Assembly: GCA_007136375.1 (NCBI GenBank)
Contig: SLHB01000053.1
Coordinates: 1 to 9,041 of the forward strand
DNA: 9,041 nt
DNA from: Candidatus Hydrogenedentota bacterium
Lineage (GTDB): Bacteria > Hydrogenedentota > Hydrogenedentia > Hydrogenedentales > SLHB01
Direction of reading: 5' to 3'
Each line of letters opens with the position of its first letter. Within the stretch, counting starts at the first letter, position 1. The notes below the pieces were generated by a model, which was not told the origin of the DNA, searched no databases, and was given only the letters and a program-made list of their open reading frames with translations. Below, piece by piece: positions 5,963 through 9,041 of the stretch. Made by a program: the position numbers and the translations under genes.

Positions 5963-6513
5963 GGCTTGTGCTCCGGCGGTTTGGGAGGGGGATGGCCCTG
6001 ACTCGGCAGCACGGGCTTCAGCAGGCCTTGCGCCGCCAAGCGCCGGGTCTGGCGCCGCTCTTCCTTCTTATTCCGGTAGGTGATTACAGCCGACTTCGTG
6101 GCGTAGTAGCTGACGATCCCGGAGACGGTCCCCACGATAAGCCCGCCCACGGTCATGACCAGTATGGCCCGGCCATGGCTTCGAATGTTCGTAATGAACT
6201 GCCAGAACTCTTCCTGCGTCGTTGGCACGATGTCCCGCACCGTGATCCCCGTGATGAAGCTCCCCAAGTAGAGCTGCGCCGAGTAGATAAACGGCATGGT
6301 GAGAGGATTGGTCACCCAAACGGCCATGGCCGCCACGACGCGGTTGCAACGGAACAGCGCCGCCACGCCAAAGGCGATCACCATCTGAATGCCCGGAGGC
6401 CCCACCATGCCCAAGAACACGCCAATGGCCATCCCGCCGGCGATCTGCTCCGGCGTGTCCCGTTGGCGCACCGTTTTCAGGTAGTAATAGCGTATGGTTC
6501 GCAGCATAGGCAT
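5959..6513 (-). CDS. DUF2062 membrane protein
   Basis: The product is 184 aa and matches the DUF2062 family. It has TPEQIAGGMAIGVFLGMVGP at 20-39, then IQMVIAFGVAALFRCNRVVA and the hallmark WVTNPLTMPFIY at 66-77, with membrane segments at about 26-52, 60-87 and 117-139. The C-terminal 40 residues are charged and then proline-rich (KPVLPSQGHPPPKPPEHKP). The family's role is unsettled; members are found near glycosyltransferases and in envelope contexts. ATG 6513 is preferred, with a second ATG two codons later. It is the first gene of a minus-strand operon and its TGA overlaps the GTG of the nucleotidyltransferase. A strong hairpin (6520-6544) sits just upstream of the start. Confidence 0.85.
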   Translation of the reverse strand: MPMLRTIRYYYLKTVRQRDTPEQIAGGMAIGVFLGMVGPPGIQMVIAFGVAALFRCNRVVAAMAVWVTNPLTMPFIYSAQLYLGSFITGITVRDIVPTTQEEFWQFITNIRSHGRAILVMTVGGLIVGTVSGIVSYYATKSAVITYRNKKEERRQTRRLAAQGLLKPVLPSQGHPPPKPPEHKP

Positions 6514-6519
6514 GAGCGT

Positions 6520-6544
6520 CCGCCGCGCCTTCGCGGCGCGGCGG
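6520..6544 (-). repeat. 10-bp perfect hairpin just upstream of the DUF2062 start
   Basis: CCGCCGCGCC (6520-6529) pairs with GGCGCGGCGG (6535-6544) around the loop TTCGC. In the minus-strand transcript it ends 6 nt before the ATG, and the only purine-rich ribosome-site candidates (GAAGG, GGCGGA) lie inside it. It could limit translation initiation of the operon. Confidence 0.5.
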
Positions 6545-6727
6545 TTCGCCGTCCGGGTGGAATGGTTTCGTGATGTGATTGGCCCTTGTCACGCGGCGCG
6601 GCCTTCCCGGCGGAACGCATCGGGGTTATACCACAGTCATGGGCGGGCGCGCCATGGCTTAGAACGTTTCTGGGGGTATGGCGGCTCTGCGGATCGCTCT
6701 GGAAGAGGCCGCGGAAGTTTCAGAATA

Positions 6728-6739
6728 ATTGGCGCCAAT
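6728..6739. promoter_or_regulatory. Perfect 12-bp palindrome, candidate operator
   Basis: ATTGGCGCCAAT is a perfect palindrome 40 bp upstream of the plus-strand -35 box and on the promoter side of the divergent minus operon. This is a plausible position for a dimeric regulator. No family-specific site was recognised. Confidence 0.35.
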
Positions 6740-6779
6740 CTTGATAAGTGAAAGCGTATTTTCCGTGCACGCATCGGTA

Positions 6780-6808
6780 TTGACACTAAAGCGGCGACGT
6801 GTTACGAT
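6780..6808 (+). promoter_or_regulatory. Sigma70-like promoter for the prepilin-like gene
   Basis: A perfect TTGACA (6780-6785) is followed by a 17-bp spacer and TACGAT (6803-6808, four of six matches). Transcription would begin near 6815, giving a leader of about 157 nt before ATG 6972. Confidence 0.6.
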
Positions 6809-6886
6809 GCCGCGTAGAGTGTGGAAGCAACGTACAGAGCGCCGAATGCGTGGATTAGGCAATTCGGCGAAGAATGACGCGGCATC
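6806..6886 (+). repeat. Nested inverted repeat, possible structured leader element
   Basis: The outer arms GATGCCGCGT (6806-6815) and ACGCGGCATC (6877-6886) are perfectly complementary over 10 bp. The inner arms CGCCGAAT (6840-6847) and ATTCGGCG (6862-6869) give 8 bp, extendable by GC/GC across one bulged A. The outer left arm overlaps the -10 box and ends about where transcription should begin, so the outer pairing may work as DNA rather than RNA. The inner stem would lie in the leader. No known riboswitch consensus was recognised. Confidence 0.5.
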
Positions 6887-6971
6887 CCCGGCGCGCCCCG
6901 GCCGCTGCTCAGGCTGTTCGCCAGGGGGCGTGGGAAAGGTCGGCCGGCGGCCGGCATGAAGGAGCGGAGTT

Positions 6972-8150
6972 ATGGGACCGAAGCGCAGACCCTTGGGGTT
7001 CACGCTCATTGAACTCCTCGTTGTGATCAGCATCATCGGCATTCTGGCGGCGCTCCTCTTGCCCGCGTTGGCGCGGGCCCGGGAAGCGGCCAACCGCGTG
7101 TCCTGCTCCAACAACATGCGGCAGATGGGATACGCCTTTCTGATGTACGCGAACGAGCATGGCGACATGCTCCCCCCTGGCCATCCGAACCGGCTTTTCG
7201 GCCAGGAGAACATCCGGCTTTTCGACGAACGCATTACCACCCTCTTGCCCGGCGAGTATCCGCGGCGGCTGATGCGGAACAACTATTCCTTCGACGCGCG
7301 GGTGTTGTATCCGGACTACATCAGCGATCTTGAGGTGATGGTCTGTCCTTCGGGCGCTACAGCCTGGGATTTGGAGAGGGATCTGTGGTTCACGGATGTC
7401 ACCTTCGACCGCCGGCACATGGCGAGCCACTTGGACCTCAACCAGCTCGCAAGCGCCAACGAGAATCATCCGGGCCGGCAAGCGCTGAACCGGTTGCAAG
7501 GGGCCCGCTTCGACCCCGAGTGCGTCACGAGCCAGCTTTACACCTACATGCCCTTCGCCGTGACGACGGAGGAGCAGGCCCTGTTCCTATGGACGGAGCT
7601 GTCGCGCCGGATGTGGAACGGCGAAGTGGACTTCATGCGCGGCAATCTCGTCGTGCCGGAACACGCCTGGCCCCGGGGCACGATCAATTACACCCACGGG
7701 AGCAGAGGCGGTAACGTGTTCTACCGGACGTCCGTCAATGTAGGCGCGCGCTTCATCCGGGACATCAACAATCCCGCGGCCACGGCCGTGTCGGATACGC
7801 AGATTCCCGTTTTGTTCGACACGCCGGTGGCGAACCGCGTCACCCAGATGAACCACTTCCCCTTGGGCGGCAACGTGCTCTATCTCGACGGCCACGTAAG
7901 CTTCGTCCGCTACCATCAAACGCGGGATCAGACGCAGCCGTGGTTCTTCCTTTCGACAGAGCAGTTGCCCTACACCACGGACTTCATCGACTTCATGCGG
8001 ATGAACCTGTGGGACGGCTCGGCGTTGCGCGGCGTGCCGCCTTGGTGTGGGAACCGGCCCATGGGCGTGGATTTCGAACCCCGGTACCGCTACTACCCGG
8101 ATGATCCGCAGTACGCTGGTTTGGAGCCGTTCATCACGGTCACGTGGTGA
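6972..8150 (+). CDS. Prepilin-type (type II secretion-like pseudopilin) protein with H-X9-DG-like motif
   Basis: The product is 392 aa. Residues 9-31 are a classic class III signal, G9 then FTLIELLVVISIIGILAALLLPA. The prepilin peptidase would cut after G9, and the pilin glutamate is E14. It continues with the family-typical AREAANRVSCSNNMRQMGYAFLMYANEHGDMLPP. Near the C terminus, H295 is followed ten residues later by D306-G307 within GGNVLYLDGHVSFVRY. This is the processing-associated H-X9-DG motif of large planctomycete/lentisphaera-type pseudopilins, here with one extra residue. Such proteins are abundant in PVC-related genomes and their roles are mostly unknown. AAGGAG (6959-6964) lies 7 nt before ATG 6972. 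Expression probably comes from the promoter at 6780. The next gene starts 63 bp after its stop. Confidence 0.9.
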   Translation: MGPKRRPLGFTLIELLVVISIIGILAALLLPALARAREAANRVSCSNNMRQMGYAFLMYANEHGDMLPPGHPNRLFGQENIRLFDERITTLLPGEYPRRLMRNNYSFDARVLYPDYISDLEVMVCPSGATAWDLERDLWFTDVTFDRRHMASHLDLNQLASANENHPGRQALNRLQGARFDPECVTSQLYTYMPFAVTTEEQALFLWTELSRRMWNGEVDFMRGNLVVPEHAWPRGTINYTHGSRGGNVFYRTSVNVGARFIRDINNPAATAVSDTQIPVLFDTPVANRVTQMNHFPLGGNVLYLDGHVSFVRYHQTRDQTQPWFFLSTEQLPYTTDFIDFMRMNLWDGSALRGVPPWCGNRPMGVDFEPRYRYYPDDPQYAGLEPFITVTW

Positions 8151-8166
8151 CGCGGAGGATTCCGCG
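8151..8166 (+). repeat. Short stem-loop right after the prepilin-like gene
   Basis: CGCGGA (8151-8156) pairs with TCCGCG (8161-8166) around GGAT, directly after the stop codon. There is no T-run, so it is more likely an mRNA-stabilising or attenuating stem than a full terminator. The next gene could still be cotranscribed. Confidence 0.35.
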
Positions 8167-8213
8167 GGGCGCCAGCCGGCGCGCGGCAAAGGCGAGGAAC
8201 AGAAGGGGGTCTT

Positions 8214-8930
8214 ATGGAGTGCATGGTATGTAACACCCGCACCTCGGTAGGTTCGTGCGGGACCTGCGGCAAGCTCCTGTGCGAGGAGTGCGGCGTCGTA
8301 TGCGAGGAGTGCAGCCAGATGGCGTGTTTCGAACACGCCCGCGCTTCCTCGAAAAACCAGACGCTGTGCGTCAAGTGCGATGCGAAGCGGGAAGAGCGCC
8401 GGGCCGCCCGCAAGAAGAGAGACCGCGGCCGGGAGAAGGATCGCCGCGAAGGGGCCGTGGCCGGAGGCGGCGGCGTTCTCGACGAAGAAGAAGCCCAGGA
8501 AGAGTCCATCGAGGAGCGGGTCCTCGTCCATAGCGTCCGGCGCGCGCCGGCGCCGTGGAAGATCAGCGTGGCCGCGGCCGCCGTGGGCCTCCTCCTGGTT
8601 ATTGCGGTGCTGCTCATGCCGGCCATGCACCGGTTTATGCCAAGCCCGTATCTGCTCCTCCTCGTGCCTGTTATCGCCGCCGCTTGGGGCGCGGCGGGCC
8701 TGATGACCGAGAGCGAGGACGGGCCGAACAAGTCCCGCTCCATGGCCGGCCTCGGCGTCGCCGTCGTGGCGATAGTGCTGGGCGTCGTCGCGGTCCAGAA
8801 CGATCCCGCGCGCGTCGAGGCGCGCCAAGCCCAGGAACAGCAGGCGCAGTTCGAGCAGATGACCGACGAGGAGCGGGAGCAGTGGAGGCAGGAGCGCTTG
8901 CAGCGCTTCGGTCCCGCTAGCTCGGACTGA
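8214..8930 (+). CDS. Cysteine-rich (five CxxC) zinc-ribbon/B-box-like membrane protein
   Basis: The product is 238 aa. The N-terminal 55 residues contain five CxxC pairs (C3/C6, C15/C18, C23/C26, C30/C33, C52/C55) plus C38 and H41. This pattern suits zinc binding and resembles bacterial B-box/zinc-ribbon modules. A strongly basic and then acidic stretch follows (KREERRAARKKRDRGREKDR at 58-77, then DEEEAQEESIEER at 90-102). Three hydrophobic segments come next (about 117-136, 145-163, 177-194). The C terminus is a Gln/Glu-rich probable coiled coil (198-232). Function is unknown; a cytosolic metal-binding head on a membrane anchor is the simplest reading. The start is ATG 8214, with AAGGGGG at 8203-8209; ATG 8223 is also possible. 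It probably shares a transcript with the prepilin-like gene 63 bp upstream. A stem-loop overlaps its stop. Confidence 0.75.
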   Translation: MECMVCNTRTSVGSCGTCGKLLCEECGVVCEECSQMACFEHARASSKNQTLCVKCDAKREERRAARKKRDRGREKDRREGAVAGGGGVLDEEEAQEESIEERVLVHSVRRAPAPWKISVAAAAVGLLLVIAVLLMPAMHRFMPSPYLLLLVPVIAAAWGAAGLMTESEDGPNKSRSMAGLGVAVVAIVLGVVAVQNDPARVEARQAQEQQAQFEQMTDEEREQWRQERLQRFGPASSD

Positions 8931-8946
8931 ACGAGCCGAGCTAGCG
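8915..8946 (+). repeat. 11-bp stem-loop spanning the stop codon of the CxxC gene
   Basis: CGCTAGCTCGG (8915-8925) pairs perfectly with CCGAGCTAGCG (8936-8946). The 10-nt loop contains the TGA stop. No T-run follows, so it is a non-canonical transcript end at best. Confidence 0.5.
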
Positions 8947-8999
8947 CGCTCCCCGCGCCGCTCCACGAACGGTTTGGAAGTTCCCCTGAAACGTTGCTG

Positions 9000-9029
9000 G
9001 CGCGGTTCGCCAACGCAGGCGGACCGCGC
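9000..9029. repeat. 12-bp stem-loop at the right edge
   Basis: GCGCGGTTCGCC (9000-9011) pairs with GGCGGACCGCGC (9018-9029) with one G-T wobble and the loop AACGCA. The flanking GCTG and CAGC can extend it across a bulge. The window ends 12 bases later, so its role (terminator, repeat unit or RNA) cannot be judged. Confidence 0.4.
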
Positions 9030-9041
9030 TGGCAGCGTTGT

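Larger units (their letters stand above)
6514..6971. other. 458-bp divergent intergenic region
   Basis: This lies between the DUF2062 operon (minus) and the prepilin-like gene (plus). It contains the hairpin at 6520-6544, a possible minus-strand -10 (TATAAC, read from plus 6630-6625, with no clear -35), a perfect palindrome at 6728-6739, a sigma70-like promoter at 6780-6808 and a nested inverted repeat at 6806-6886. CGGCC/GGCCG (6941-6953) lies just before the ribosome site. I see no gene in it. Confidence 0.55.

Noticed and set aside
7587..8966. A 459-codon open frame on the minus strand opposite the prepilin and CxxC genes
   Set aside because: It lies opposite two well-supported genes, and its His/Arg/Ala-rich translation has no recognisable domain. 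It is a GC-rich shadow.
1..9041. CRISPR array, tRNA, rRNA, insertion sequence or integrase
   Set aside because: There are no regularly spaced direct repeats, tRNA-like cloverleaf, rRNA-like conserved segments, transposase motifs or terminal repeat pairs that I could recognise.

Overview
The window is GC-rich, coding-dense DNA, and most of it reads like a chromosome from the PVC/Hydrogenedentes-type group. It has a Tat-exported sialidase-like propeller, a DUF1080 sugar hydrolase, a PEP-CTERM surface protein, a prepilin-like protein of the H-X9-DG kind and a Gfo/Idh oxidoreductase tail. That assignment is inferred from gene content only. No rRNA, tRNA, CRISPR array, insertion sequence or integrase was seen.

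Layout. (1) 1-790 (+): the C-terminal part of a PgaB/GH153-like ORF that changes at about 536-545 into the C-terminal tail of a Gfo/Idh oxidoreductase. It is either a chimeric assembly join or a real gene fusion. (2) 855-3424 (+): a Tat-exported sialidase-like protein, a small four-helix membrane protein and an exported DUF1080 hydrolase, followed by a good intrinsic terminator. With the Gfo/Idh tail this resembles a carbohydrate-processing neighbourhood. (3) 3425-3982: a long spacer with the terminator, a possible 52-aa minus-strand ORF and a TATAAT box. (4) 3983-4822 (+): a PEP-CTERM protein with a DUF4114-like region, ending in a 15-bp terminator hairpin. (5) 6513-4924 (minus): a tightly overlapping three-gene operon, DUF2062 membrane protein, then winged-helix/minimal nucleotidyltransferase, then HEPN protein. 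The last two form a MNT/HEPN-type pair of the kind known as toxin-antitoxin or defence modules. (6) 6514-6971: a divergent intergenic region with a sigma70-like promoter, a 12-bp palindrome and a nested inverted repeat of 81 bp. (7) 6972-8930 (+): a prepilin-like protein followed by a cysteine-rich (five CxxC) membrane protein. (8) 8915-9029: two strong stem-loops at the right edge.

How the genes work together. The exported enzymes and the PEP-CTERM and pseudopilin proteins point to an envelope-centred, glycan-processing lifestyle. The nucleotidyltransferase/HEPN pair is the best candidate for a regulatory or defence system. Its unusual points are the winged-helix fusion, the absence of the canonical HEPN histidine and the translational coupling to a DUF2062 membrane protein. 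The most surprising single observation is the hybrid ORF at the left edge, and an assembly artefact has to be excluded first there.
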